Part shown: piece after piece, positions 1 through 6,415 of the stretch
How the letters are laid out: each line of letters starts with the position of its first letter
Numbering within the stretch: position 1 is the stretch's first letter
Source: a virus
Length of the DNA: 41,636 nt
Virus record (IMG/VR): IMGVR_UViG_3300042868_009590
Coordinates: 1-41,636 of that record
Strand: one strand, 5' to 3'
Program-made: the position numbers and the translations under genes
The notes under the pieces: generated by a model
What the model saw: the letters and a program-made list of their open reading frames with translations, nothing else
The model's database searches: none
What the model was told of the DNA's origin: nothing

Positions 1-449
1 CGGTAAGCTTCTTTAAGAATATTAAATCTAACATCGTGAACACAAATATGCTGGAAACAAATTACTGCAAACATTACATCATAAACATCATCTTCAATCA
101 TTGATAGATTATCTCCAGATGTTACATACAAGTTTGGAATTTCTATATTATTATGCTGTAAATTAACTCTAGCCTTTTCTAGGTTAACATCTGAAATGTC
201 TACTCCATCAATTCTTTCAAACTTGCTATTAAATTTTACAATGTTTCTTCCTGGACCACATCCATAATCTAGTGCTACTAAGCCAGAGGTGTCAAAATCT
301 TTAAAAAGAAACTCATCATAATCTTTCCAATTATTGTGAGCATCATATGATCCAACTACTGGATCTCTAAAATCCAAAGACCACTTAGCAGCATATTCAT
401 CATAGTAATCGTTTTGCATTTTTAAATAGTCTTTCTTACCTTTTTCCAT
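1..449 (-). CDS. SAM-dependent class I methyltransferase, C-terminus cut by window edge
   Basis: I translated 149 codons from an ATG at 447-449; the frame stays open to the left edge, so the C-terminal part is missing. Motif I of class I (Rossmann) SAM-dependent methyltransferases is clear at residues 60-70 (LDYGCGPGRN), followed by an acidic strand-2 end (GVDISD, residues 82-87) that would hold the SAM ribose, and a FQHI segment near 132-135. The start overlaps the stop of the upstream HAD-nucleotidyltransferase gene by one base (TAATG), and a GGAG sits just upstream, so it is the last visible gene of the FtsZ-glycosyltransferase operon. The target (sugar, lipid or protein) cannot be told. 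Its place after nucleotide-sugar and glycosyltransferase genes suggests methylation of a sugar, which is inference. Confidence 0.88.
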   Translation of the reverse strand, partial: MEKGKKDYLKMQNDYYDEYAAKWSLDFRDPVVGSYDAHNNWKDYDEFLFKDFDTSGLVALDYGCGPGRNIVKFNSKFERIDGVDISDVNLEKARVNLQHNNIEIPNLYVTSGDNLSMIEDDVYDVMFAVICFQHICVHDVRFNILKEAY

Positions 450-1828
450 TATATCTCCTTGTTATTTTCTAAAAAGTAATTTAAGTCTTCAGGGGTTCCA
501 ATTCCCCACATCTTATCAATAGTTTTCAATCTTACCTTTTTTCCATCTTCAATTGCTTCATTAAAAACAGGGCAAACATAAAATTCATTATTAGTTCTAA
601 TGTCTTTATCAATCATTTGATTTGCATACTTAACATAATCCGAACCATGCTTCCAGTAATATATTCCAACTGTTGCATTATCAGAAATTGGATTCTTTTC
701 TGCTACCTCTGAAACAAAACCATCTTCGCCAACTTTTGCAAATGACCATTTTGGATGAGTTGCTTTAAATGAAAGTATTCCACCATCTATGTTGCTAGCA
801 CCAAACTCATACATTGCTTCATTTGAATCCCATTCAACATACTGATCTGAGTTAGCCATTAGTAATGGCTTGTCATTATCAATAAGGCTTTGTGCCAATA
901 GGGTGGTACATGCAGCACCTTCAGTCATTCCATCAACAATAATTATGTCGCAGTCTGGGGCAATTAAATTAAGAAGCTGTTTTAAGTTATACTTTTCATA
1001 GTGATCTTTTTGAACTAAGAATATGTAATGTGCATCAATGTTTAAATTTTCAACAACTACCTGAATCATTGGCTTACCGTTAACCTCAATTAATGGTTTT
1101 GGAAATGTATAACCTGCTTGTGCAAATCTTGAACCAGCACCAGCCATTGGTATAAGAATATTCATTTCTTTATTGTTCCAAGGCACTTGTCCAGTTCTCT
1201 CTTTCTTTTCAAATTTTTCTATAAACTCTATGAATATTGTATCATTAAGATCGTAAGAATCTTTAACTGGGTACAGGTTTGCACCAGAACTTATAGCACC
1301 TTGCCTTCCAATGTGAGAGTCTTCTATAATTATTGTATCTTTTGGAAATGCATCTAATGCTACCATGCACTTCCAGTACATTTCTGGGTGTGGCTTTGGA
1401 TGCCAGACATCCTCATTGCTAACAATGTAATCTACTAAATGAAGTAGCTGGATTCCGTGCAAAGACTTTATTATAGTTTCTCTAATACTATTAGATGCTA
1501 CAGCAATTTTCCAACCTTCAGATTTTAGATATACCATAATGTTTATAGCGTTAGTATTTACTGGAAGGTTTTCAAGCATTAAAAAGGTTTCTTCTTGTTT
1601 ATCTTTCCACACATTACTATGAGAATCTTGTGGCAAACCTTTTTCTTGAGTAAGCATAGAAAGTTTTTTCTTAGTATTTAAACCATCATACTTTGATAAA
1701 TGCTCTTGATATGATATTTTATATTTTGGATCAACCTTTTCTAAGGCATTGTTAAGAGCTTTATAATGTAAATCTTTTGAATCAATTAACACACCATCTA
1801 AATCAAATATAACTAATTTATTACTCAT
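449..1828 (-). CDS. HAD-family phosphatase fused to a sugar nucleotidyltransferase
   Basis: This 459-residue protein joins two enzymes. Residues 1-215 are a HAD hydrolase of the beta-phosphoglucomutase-like type: motif I FDLDGVL with D9 and D11, motif II around S112 (ASNS), a lysine at K145 (HPKPHP) and the acidic motif IV at E169-D170 (IIEDS). Residues 222-459 are a GT-A-fold NTP transferase: GAGSRF at 230-235 and the substrate-binding FPKPLIEV at 242-249. Together they suggest trimming of a sugar phosphate and its activation to an NDP-sugar. An ATG begins the second domain (M222), so a separate shorter product is possible. The start overlaps the glycosyltransferase stop by ATGA. The exact sugar is unknown. 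Comparable phosphatase and nucleotidyltransferase pairs occur in bacterial capsule loci. Confidence 0.88.
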   Translation of the reverse strand: MSNKLVIFDLDGVLIDSKDLHYKALNNALEKVDPKYKISYQEHLSKYDGLNTKKKLSMLTQEKGLPQDSHSNVWKDKQEETFLMLENLPVNTNAINIMVYLKSEGWKIAVASNSIRETIIKSLHGIQLLHLVDYIVSNEDVWHPKPHPEMYWKCMVALDAFPKDTIIIEDSHIGRQGAISSGANLYPVKDSYDLNDTIFIEFIEKFEKKERTGQVPWNNKEMNILIPMAGAGSRFAQAGYTFPKPLIEVNGKPMIQVVVENLNIDAHYIFLVQKDHYEKYNLKQLLNLIAPDCDIIIVDGMTEGAACTTLLAQSLIDNDKPLLMANSDQYVEWDSNEAMYEFGASNIDGGILSFKATHPKWSFAKVGEDGFVSEVAEKNPISDNATVGIYYWKHGSDYVKYANQMIDKDIRTNNEFYVCPVFNEAIEDGKKVRLKTIDKMWGIGTPEDLNYFLENNKEI

Positions 1829-2472
1829 CTTTGTGGACCTGCATGTCTATGCCACTTGTTATGTCTAACAATACTCTTTCCATTACATTTCATAACATAC
1901 TTATTTCTTACCCTGTAAGACCATTCAACATCTTCTTCTTCATTCCAGCCAAGACTTTCATCAAGTGGTTCTTCAATCATAACGTGACGCTTTACAATAA
2001 AGAATCCGCCAGAGATGTACATATACTGTGTTTGTGTCCAGTCTTCATATCTTAAAGACCAAGCCCTTCCATGACCAGGCTTGTCCCACAAAGACCAGTC
2101 CATTGGGTTTCTTGCACCAGTAATTAAATACTGTGGACAAGAACAAATTTCCCAATCAGTTCCAAATTCAACAAAGTTTTTATACCAGTCTTTATCAAAG
2201 ATATGGTAGTCGTGCATCAAAACTATATTTTCATACTTAGCTTCTTTTACAAGTATGTTTTTCTTTTTAGTAATCCATCTTTCTTTAACTGATTCATCAA
2301 AGTCAATTTTTCTAATATCTTCTCCATCAATACCAGAACTTTCTCCACCACCAACAAATAGTATTTCATATTCTGGGATATTAAGATTACGAATACTGTC
2401 TATGATCTCTTGAAGTCTTTGCTTATCTTCATAAACAGTTATGATTCCAAATGTCCATTGAATGTCATTCAT
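1825..2472 (-). CDS. Family 2-like (GT-A fold) glycosyltransferase
   Basis: This 215-residue protein begins with a strand and helix typical of GT-A enzymes (FGIITVYEDKQRLQEIIDSI, residues 8-27). It carries a DxH-type metal and nucleotide-sugar motif at D88-Y-H90 (VLMHDYHIF). A C-terminal acidic segment, WNEEEDVEWSYR, resembles the ED motif that holds the catalytic base in family 2. No membrane segment is visible, so it is probably cytoplasmic. The ATG at 2472 lies inside the end of ftsZ (8-nt overlap) and its stop overlaps the next gene by ATGA, so all are translationally linked. The acceptor is unknown; phage glycosyltransferases may decorate virion proteins, phage DNA or the host surface. 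Confidence 0.8.
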   Translation of the reverse strand: MNDIQWTFGIITVYEDKQRLQEIIDSIRNLNIPEYEILFVGGGESSGIDGEDIRKIDFDESVKERWITKKKNILVKEAKYENIVLMHDYHIFDKDWYKNFVEFGTDWEICSCPQYLITGARNPMDWSLWDKPGHGRAWSLRYEDWTQTQYMYISGGFFIVKRHVMIEEPLDESLGWNEEEDVEWSYRVRNKYVMKCNGKSIVRHNKWHRHAGPQR

Positions 2473-3400
2473 TTACAAAGCCTGTCGCTATGACAGTTAC
2501 TAGGATACCATCCTCAAGATCTGGATCTAATACTGTTCCAAATATAATATCAGCATCTTCGTGTGCTTTATCTGATACAAGGGATGCAATCTTGTTAACC
2601 TCTTGCATTTTAATTTCTCCAGAAGATGCGATTGAAATTAAAACTCCAGTTGCACCATTAAGATTAACATTTAAAATTGGACTTGTGACTGCTTCATTAC
2701 CTGCAACTTCAGCACGATTATCTCCAGAAGCATAACCAATTCCCATAAATGCAGATCCAGCATTTTTCATAACTCTTTTAATATCTGCAAAGTCAATATT
2801 AATTTGACCAGGGGTGGTTATTAAATCAGATATTCCTGCTACAGCTTTTAATAAAACATTGTCTACTTCTTTAAATGCATCTTGCATAGATATTTCTGGG
2901 TCAAGCATTGAGATAAGATTTTCATTTGGAATAACTATAAGGGTGTCTACTTCTTTACTAAAACTATTAATTCCTTCTAAGGCATTATTCATACGCTTCT
3001 TGCCCTCAAACCCAAATGGGGTAGTTACAACGCCTACAGCTAGGGCTCCAGCCTTTTTAGCACATCCTGCTACTATAGGTGCAGAACCAGTTCCAGTTCC
3101 ACCACCCATTCCAGCCGTTACAAAAACAACATCAGCACCCGAAACAACTTCAGAAATTTCATTTATACTATCTTTTGCCGAAAGTCTTCCAATATTTGGA
3201 TCTGCCCCAGCACCAAGACCAAGGGTTCTATCTCTTCCAATATCAATTTTAACATCTGCCAAGCTTGGCATTAATGCTTGAACGTCAGTATTTATTGCAA
3301 TAAACTCTACTCCAGACAGTCCTTGTAGAATCATGCTATCAACAGCATTAATTCCACCACCACCACAGCCAATTACTTTTATATCTATTAGAGAACTCAC
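2465..3400 (-). CDS. ftsZ: FtsZ-type tubulin GTPase (core domain only), phage-encoded
   Basis: This 311-residue protein is unmistakably bacterial-type FtsZ. It shows the N-terminal nucleotide-binding loop IKVIGCGGGGINAV (residues 7-20), FIAINTD (33-39), the tubulin signature GGGTGTGSAP (99-108), the FEGKKR helix (131-136), and the T7 synergy loop NIDFAD with N201, D203 and D206, which completes the GTPase site of the next subunit. The fold runs to VTVIATGF (301-308) and stops three residues later. The disordered linker and conserved C-terminal peptide that bind FtsA, ZipA or SepF are therefore absent. The start is GTG; a perfect TATAAT ends 6 nt upstream, suggesting a leaderless mRNA. It overlaps the following glycosyltransferase by 8 nt. 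In bacteria FtsZ polymerises with GTP to form the division ring. Here it may poison the host ring or form a phage filament (inference). The TAGMGGGTGTGSAP segment differs from the usual actinobacterial TAGEGGGTGTGGAP, from memory. Confidence 0.96.
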   Translation of the reverse strand: MSSLIDIKVIGCGGGGINAVDSMILQGLSGVEFIAINTDVQALMPSLADVKIDIGRDRTLGLGAGADPNIGRLSAKDSINEISEVVSGADVVFVTAGMGGGTGTGSAPIVAGCAKKAGALAVGVVTTPFGFEGKKRMNNALEGINSFSKEVDTLIVIPNENLISMLDPEISMQDAFKEVDNVLLKAVAGISDLITTPGQINIDFADIKRVMKNAGSAFMGIGYASGDNRAEVAGNEAVTSPILNVNLNGATGVLISIASSGEIKMQEVNKIASLVSDKAHEDADIIFGTVLDPDLEDGILVTVIATGFVNE

Positions 3401-3406
3401 TATTTA

Positions 3407-3412
3407 ATTATA
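3407..3412 (-). promoter_or_regulatory. -10 box of a probable leaderless promoter for ftsZ
   Basis: A perfect TATAAT on the minus strand ends 6 nt before the GTG of ftsZ, so transcription would begin at the start codon itself. No clear -35 box lies 17 nt upstream (the region reads AAAGAAA). A weak AAGG about 10 nt before the GTG is the only alternative Shine-Dalgarno, so a leadered start is not excluded. Confidence 0.6.
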
Positions 3413-3421
3413 CCTTAAAGA

Positions 3422-3565
3422 CTATCCTATTTCTTTTCTTAAATCTGCCCACATGTCTCTAGTTTCTTCTATTTTCATTATGGCATCTAGTACTGTCATT
3501 TCCATAAGTTCGTCTACATCCATACCAATTTTTTCTGCAAATCTAATCATCTTTGTAAGAAACAT
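3422..3565 (-). CDS. Small hypothetical protein, 47 residues
   Basis: A short, acidic, Met-rich frame (begins MFLTKMIRFAEKIG, ends WADLRKEIG) lies between ftsZ and the next small gene. Its ATG overlaps the stop of the preceding gene (TAATG), the same coupling used throughout this cluster, which is the main support. It is predicted to be mostly helical with no cysteines or membrane segment. I do not recognise a family. It would be the last gene of the small-gene operon before the ftsZ promoter. Confidence 0.6.
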   Translation of the reverse strand: MFLTKMIRFAEKIGMDVDELMEMTVLDAIMKIEETRDMWADLRKEIG

Positions 3566-3786
3566 TATCTAAAACTATCTACTGAAATATAAAGAGATTC
3601 TGCAAAGGATGCATTCTCTACCGCAAGATCAACTATATGAGACTTCTTGCTCTTATCTCCAAGTTGTCTTGTAAGTAAATATGACTTTAAAGCTTGAGAA
3701 TATTTATTAACAAACTCATCTACTGTGTATAGATTGTTTTCATAAATTATTGTTCTATCATCTTTTACTTCTTTTTTATTTTTCAT
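3565..3786 (-). CDS. Small hypothetical protein, 73 residues
   Basis: A charged N-terminus (MKNKKEVKDDRT) precedes a likely helical body (YTVDEFVNKYSQALKSYLL). No membrane segment or metal motif is visible. The start lies 11 nt inside the preceding gene and the stop overlaps the next ATG by one base, so it is part of a tightly coupled small-gene operon. No family recognised. Confidence 0.65.
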   Translation of the reverse strand: MKNKKEVKDDRTIIYENNLYTVDEFVNKYSQALKSYLLTRQLGDKSKKSHIVDLAVENASFAESLYISVDSFR

Positions 3787-3973
3787 TTAACATTGTCCTA
3801 ACTATTTCAAGAGCCATAGTGACACCATGAACTGGTAGCCCTAATTTGGCTCGCTCGTCTCTAACATATTCTATCCTATTTTGGACAGAAAGTAAAGTAT
3901 TACTTTTAACAAAACTATTAATAGCTTGAAGTTCTCTTACTTGATCTTTATAATAATAAACATCGTCACACAT
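3776..3973 (-). CDS. Small hypothetical protein, 65 residues
   Basis: A 65-residue frame starting at an ATG within the TATAATG junction with the upstream gene (1-nt overlap) and ending 11 nt inside the next gene. The body appears helical (YYYKDQVRELQAINSFVK) and charged. No motif or family recognised; gene status rests on the coupled overlaps and on the dense packing of the region. Confidence 0.62.
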   Translation of the reverse strand: MCDDVYYYKDQVRELQAINSFVKSNTLLSVQNRIEYVRDERAKLGLPVHGVTMALEIVRTMLNEK

Positions 3974-4215
3974 TATATTAAGTCATCTGTTAGTCGTTCA
4001 AACTGTGGTAAGGTTTCTAAATTATCAAAAATACCCATTTGGTTATGTGGCTCAGCAAGACCAGTTTCATCTTCGTAGTCATCCCATACTGCTGTATACA
4101 TATCTGCATAATCGTACAAAGGCTTTTCAACCTTATGCAATAGGTTTAACATTTTATTTGCAAACCAACGAACTATTGGTCCAGCATCTTTTTCATGATG
4201 TAATTCAAATTCCAT
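3973..4215 (-). CDS. Small hypothetical protein, 80 residues
   Basis: An acidic 80-residue protein (for example YTAVWDDYEDETGLAEPHNQ in its second half). It has a helical N-terminal half (VRWFANKMLNLLHKVEKPL) and no membrane segment. The start directly follows the stop of the upstream gene, and its own stop overlaps the next ATG (TAATG). I do not recognise the family. An acidic small phage protein could be a DNA-mimic or inhibitor, but nothing here proves that. Confidence 0.65.
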   Translation of the reverse strand: MEFELHHEKDAGPIVRWFANKMLNLLHKVEKPLYDYADMYTAVWDDYEDETGLAEPHNQMGIFDNLETLPQFERLTDDLI

Positions 4216-4497
4216 TTAAACTGCTCCCTTAATTTCTTTGACAATATCATTTAAAGAAGTTCTTGTTAAAAACATCTTAAACTTATCAAAGACACTAGGA
4301 CTAATAATATCATAATGCAAAGTTACCTTTGGATTGGCAAAACCCATAGGACATCCTGGACTCACTTCAGCAACTGGCTCACCAATAACCATTGGATCTG
4401 TCTTTAAAACTTTAATAGCTAGGTCTGCTGCAAGAGCAGGGTCTGTTTCTTTTTCAATATCTTTAGAGATTTGCTCTTTAGCTATTCTAACTTTCAT
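4216..4497 (-). CDS. Hypothetical protein, 93 residues
   Basis: The frame reads MKVRIAKEQISKDIEKETDP at the start and has a Pro/Gly-rich middle (EPVAEVSPGCPMGFANPKV) before a helical end. One cysteine only, no membrane segment. It overlaps the upstream gene by ATGA and abuts the downstream gene, consistent with an operon. No family recognised. Confidence 0.65.
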   Translation of the reverse strand: MKVRIAKEQISKDIEKETDPALAADLAIKVLKTDPMVIGEPVAEVSPGCPMGFANPKVTLHYDIISPSVFDKFKMFLTRTSLNDIVKEIKGAV

Positions 4498-4676
4498 TTA
4501 TAATTCCTACTTTTTCCATCTGATCTAATAGAACTAATTCTTTTCTTTAAATATTCATCTTCATACTGTAAGTAAAAATGTACAAATAGTTTTTCATAAT
4601 CTCTATCATCAAGAGTTCCATTTTTTTCTTGATACTCTTTTAACATTTCTTTAACTTTTTCAATAAGAAAACTCAT
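4494..4676 (-). CDS. Small helical hypothetical protein, 60 residues
   Basis: A charged, probably all-helical 60-residue protein (SFLIEKVKEMLKEYQEKNG, then FVHFYLQYEDEYLKKR) with a basic tail. Both ends overlap neighbours by ATGA, a strong sign of translational coupling with the zinc-finger microprotein upstream and the 93-residue protein downstream. Family not recognised. Confidence 0.62.
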   Translation of the reverse strand: MSFLIEKVKEMLKEYQEKNGTLDDRDYEKLFVHFYLQYEDEYLKKRISSIRSDGKSRNYK

Positions 4677-4792
4677 TGCGTACCAGTATCATTCTTGTGT
4701 TGTTCTTTTATATGATTTATTAAATCTAATATGTCTATATACATTTTTTCACACATATAGCATTCATTAAATACTTCTTTTTTATCAGACAT
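4673..4792 (-). CDS. C2H2-type zinc-finger microprotein, 39 residues
   Basis: The whole 39-residue protein is essentially one C2H2 zinc finger. C11-x2-C14 is followed 12 residues later by H27-x4-H32 (CYMCEKMYIDILDLINHIKE then QH), flanked by short charged tails. Such fingers usually bind DNA or a protein partner; which applies here is unknown. The ATG at 4792 overlaps the upstream stop (TAATG) and the TGA overlaps the next ATG (ATGA), so translation is coupled on both sides. It is one of three tiny zinc proteins in this segment. Confidence 0.68.
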   Translation of the reverse strand: MSDKKEVFNECYMCEKMYIDILDLINHIKEQHKNDTGTQ

Positions 4793-5058
4793 TAAAACTC
4801 CAAAGGCAATACTATTGCTGGTGTTAGATCGCCCATCCATGCACCAAGACAATTATAAGATATGTATTCAACTGCTTCATCATATTCCATACCATCTCTA
4901 TCCATTAAAACATCTACCATTTTTTGCCAGGAATATGTTGCAAGAGTTGGCTGACCACACCTTAAGGATAGTCCTATAAATGCTTCTTCAAAGCCATCCA
5001 TCACCATGACTTCTTCGTCTATGTAAGACAGAGCCTCTTCTAATTCTTCTTTATTCAT
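4792..5058 (-). CDS. Conserved hypothetical phage protein, 88 residues
   Basis: I place the start at MNKEELEEAL (ATG at 5056-5058). It overlaps the upstream TAA in the TAATG style of this operon and has GGTGGATGG as a ribosome site; a longer frame starting at 5076 would run into the upstream gene. The protein has the pattern of a common phage hypothetical family: an F-x-E-A-F-x-G-L stretch, a helix with VDVLM, then MEYDEAVEYISYN and a C-terminal GDLTPAI. Its function is unknown. It is acidic and probably cytoplasmic. Confidence 0.72.
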   Translation of the reverse strand: MNKEELEEALSYIDEEVMVMDGFEEAFIGLSLRCGQPTLATYSWQKMVDVLMDRDGMEYDEAVEYISYNCLGAWMGDLTPAIVLPLEF

Positions 5059-5216
5059 TACCATCCACCAATGCATTCTTTAGAGTGAGTATGAATCCAG
5101 AAGTTTCCTTCCATGTGTTTTTTAGTAGGAGCGTATAGCTCTGTACCACATGCACCACATTCAAAAGACCATTCTTCTGAAAAAAAATCATACTGAAATC
5201 CTCTATTTTTTAACAC
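5058..5216 (-). CDS. Small Cys/His zinc-binding protein, 52 residues
   Basis: It starts at a GTG preceded by a strong AGGAGG ribosome site and encodes 52 residues. Potential zinc ligands are C20-x2-C23 (FECGACGTEL), H34, H42-x-H44 and C48, resembling a treble-clef or C2HC finger. The stop overlaps the next ATG (TAATG). A nucleic-acid or protein-binding role is likely for such a module but is not shown by the sequence. It sits directly after the FmdB-like zinc ribbon. Confidence 0.68.
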   Translation of the reverse strand: MLKNRGFQYDFFSEEWSFECGACGTELYAPTKKHMEGNFWIHTHSKECIGGW

Positions 5217-5218
5217 TA

Positions 5219-5392
5219 CTATCCTCCTGTGCTATAAAAGCCTTTTCCTTTAAATTGAATACCACCTACACCAAAAACTCTTTTAATTGCACTTTTACAA
5301 TCTGGACAAATTTCTGGGTCAGGGTCATTCATTCCCTTAACTAGTTCCTTATTGTCTTCACATTTTTCACATGAATAAACATAAACTGGCAT
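5219..5392 (-). CDS. FmdB-like zinc ribbon protein, 57 residues
   Basis: The 57-residue protein has the FmdB/CxxC putative regulatory zinc-ribbon layout: an aromatic start (MPVYVYSCEKC, C8 and C11), a second knuckle CPDC (C29, C32), then RVFGVGGIQFKGKGFYST, the characteristic FmdB ending. Members are small zinc proteins often called regulatory, but the biochemical role is not established. It is the first gene after the SSB terminator; a promoter with TTGACA and TAAGGT ends 6 nt before its ATG, so it probably begins a leaderless transcript running through the small-gene cluster. Confidence 0.8.
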   Translation of the reverse strand: MPVYVYSCEKCEDNKELVKGMNDPDPEICPDCKSAIKRVFGVGGIQFKGKGFYSTGG

Positions 5393-5398
5393 GTATAT

Positions 5399-5427
5399 AC
5401 CTTATCAAAATTTAAATAATTTGTCAA
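5399..5427 (-). promoter_or_regulatory. Leaderless promoter for the small-gene operon
   Basis: On the minus strand TTGACA (5422-5427) is separated by exactly 17 nt from TAAGGT (5399-5404), which fits TANNNT. The -10 box ends 6 nt before the ATG at 5392, so the transcript should start at or within a base of the start codon. It lies just after the SSB terminator, which supports a real transcription restart. Confidence 0.7.
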
Positions 5428-5436
5428 ATTAGAAGA

Positions 5437-5452
5437 GCCCCCTTTCGGGGGC
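5437..5452 (-). terminator. Rho-independent-type terminator after ssb
   Basis: A 6-bp all-GC stem (GCCCCC and GGGGGC) with a 4-nt GAAA-type loop lies 8 nt after the ssb stop. The following minus-strand tract TCTTCTAATTT is only moderately T-rich. A promoter for the next gene follows immediately, so the hairpin most likely closes the WhiB-SSB transcript. Confidence 0.75.
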
Positions 5453-5459
5453 ACTCCTG

Positions 5460-5870
5460 CTAAGCCCAAGGATCAGGCTCTTCTGCTCCAACTGAAACTG
5501 TTGAGTTTGAAACATTGCTAGTCTTATTAAATGTTCCAGACTTAATTGATAGTGATGGACCAACATCAGTTGCATCAATTTCAAAGGCATTGCCCTTAGT
5601 TCCATCTTTTCTATCAAACTCACGATACTTTAATTTACCATGAACGATTACCTTATTTCCTTTTGAAAGATTAGATGAGACATTTTCTGCTAGAGTTCTC
5701 CAACATACAACATCATAAAATGCCGTGTCCCCATCTTTCCAAGTTCCATCAGAATCTTGGAATCTTTCTGTACTTGCAAGACGAAGCTTTGCAAGAACTT
5801 TACCTGAGCCAAGATCCTTCTTTTCTGGATCTTTAACCAGGTTTCCTATTACCGTAATTGTTGTAGCCAT
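5460..5870 (-). CDS. ssb: Single-stranded DNA-binding protein (bacterial SSB type)
   Basis: The first ~110 residues are a bacterial SSB OB fold: ITVIGNLVKDPE (5-16), LAKLRLAST, a WKDGDTAFYDVVCW stretch, then GNKVIVHGKLKYREF and a KGNAFEIDATDVGPSL strand. The linker is short and the protein ends EEPDPWA, an acidic tip that departs from the usual DDDIPF-like end used to recruit partner proteins. SSB coats single strands during replication and recombination. An AGGAGT ribosome site precedes the ATG. It is the last gene of the unit that starts at the promoter near 7270, and a hairpin follows its stop. The phage carries a second, unrelated ssDNA-binding candidate at 21507. Confidence 0.95.
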   Translation of the reverse strand: MATTITVIGNLVKDPEKKDLGSGKVLAKLRLASTERFQDSDGTWKDGDTAFYDVVCWRTLAENVSSNLSKGNKVIVHGKLKYREFDRKDGTKGNAFEIDATDVGPSLSIKSGTFNKTSNVSNSTVSVGAEEPDPWA

Positions 5871-5879
5871 TTTTACTCC

Positions 5880-6134
5880 TTATAGCTGTCTTTCATCATT
5901 ATACTTGATATCTAGAATTGGGTCAAGTGTAACATTTGCACCTAACGATTCTAAGATATTTTTTACTTTCGTCATATACTGTATACAACGAAGCCTTTCA
6001 TTATCATTCAAATGCCTCCAATGACTTTCATAAAATTGGATAGCAAGAAAGTGATCATAGTCTGCAATAGTTATTTGAAAATCTTTTGGTGCTTTAACAG
6101 ATCTAATAGATCTTTTCATTTTATCTGTATACAT
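5880..6134 (-). CDS. Hypothetical protein, 84 residues
   Basis: I start it at the ATG that overlaps the WhiB stop (TGATG, 6134); a TTG one codon earlier is less likely. The protein has a basic N-terminus (MKRSIRSVKAPKDF) and a FLAIQFYESHWRHLNDNERLR segment, with no membrane segment or metal motif. It sits between whiB and ssb in one transcript. Family not recognised. Confidence 0.7.
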   Translation of the reverse strand: MYTDKMKRSIRSVKAPKDFQITIADYDHFLAIQFYESHWRHLNDNERLRCIQYMTKVKNILESLGANVTLDPILDIKYNDERQL

Positions 6135-6415
6135 CAACTACTCTCCATTGTAATTCCAGACCAAACATTAAACCAATCGGTCTTTTCTTTGTGACTGTTA
6201 AATTCTTTAGATATCTTTCCGCCCTCCAAATAAACTCCACCCCAAACACCCCACTCAGCATTACTTACTCCGTATGCTAAGCACTGTCTTTGTGCTGGAC
6301 ACTTTATACATAAAAGATCTACTTTTTTTGAAACTTCTGGATTTTCTTCATATTGATCAAAGAAAAGATTTGTATCCATATTAAGGCATAGAGCTTTTTC
6401 ATCAAACTTGTACAT
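6134..6415 (-). CDS. whiB: WhiB-family iron-sulfur transcription regulator
   Basis: The 93-residue protein has the WhiB layout. Four cysteines, C10, C36-x2-C39 and C45 (CIKCPAQRQC), bind a 4Fe-4S cluster, followed by the diagnostic turn GVWGG at 56-60 and a short basic stretch. WhiB proteins are essentially limited to Actinobacteria and their phages; they bind the primary sigma factor and modulate promoter use, and phage members such as the one from TM4 can interfere with host WhiB functions. It is therefore the best host marker in the window. The gene overlaps its upstream neighbour by 14 nt and is co-transcribed with ssb from the promoter near 7270. Confidence 0.95.
   Translation of the reverse strand: MYKFDEKALCLNMDTNLFFDQYEENPEVSKKVDLLCIKCPAQRQCLAYGVSNAEWGVWGGVYLEGGKISKEFNSHKEKTDWFNVWSGITMESS

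Noticed and set aside
3407-3412. AAGG upstream of ftsZ as a normal Shine-Dalgarno
   Set aside because: It is weak, overlaps the -10 region and would need a transcript start further upstream where no promoter is visible. Kept only as the alternative.
4792-5076. Longer 94-residue version starting at 5076
   Set aside because: The TAATG junction at 5058 and the GGTGG ribosome site support the shorter protein; the first six codons are the tail of the upstream zinc gene in another frame.
5429-5623. Minus-strand frame overlapping the 3' part of ssb
   Set aside because: It is out of frame with the conserved SSB sequence, runs through the terminator hairpin and has no ribosome site.
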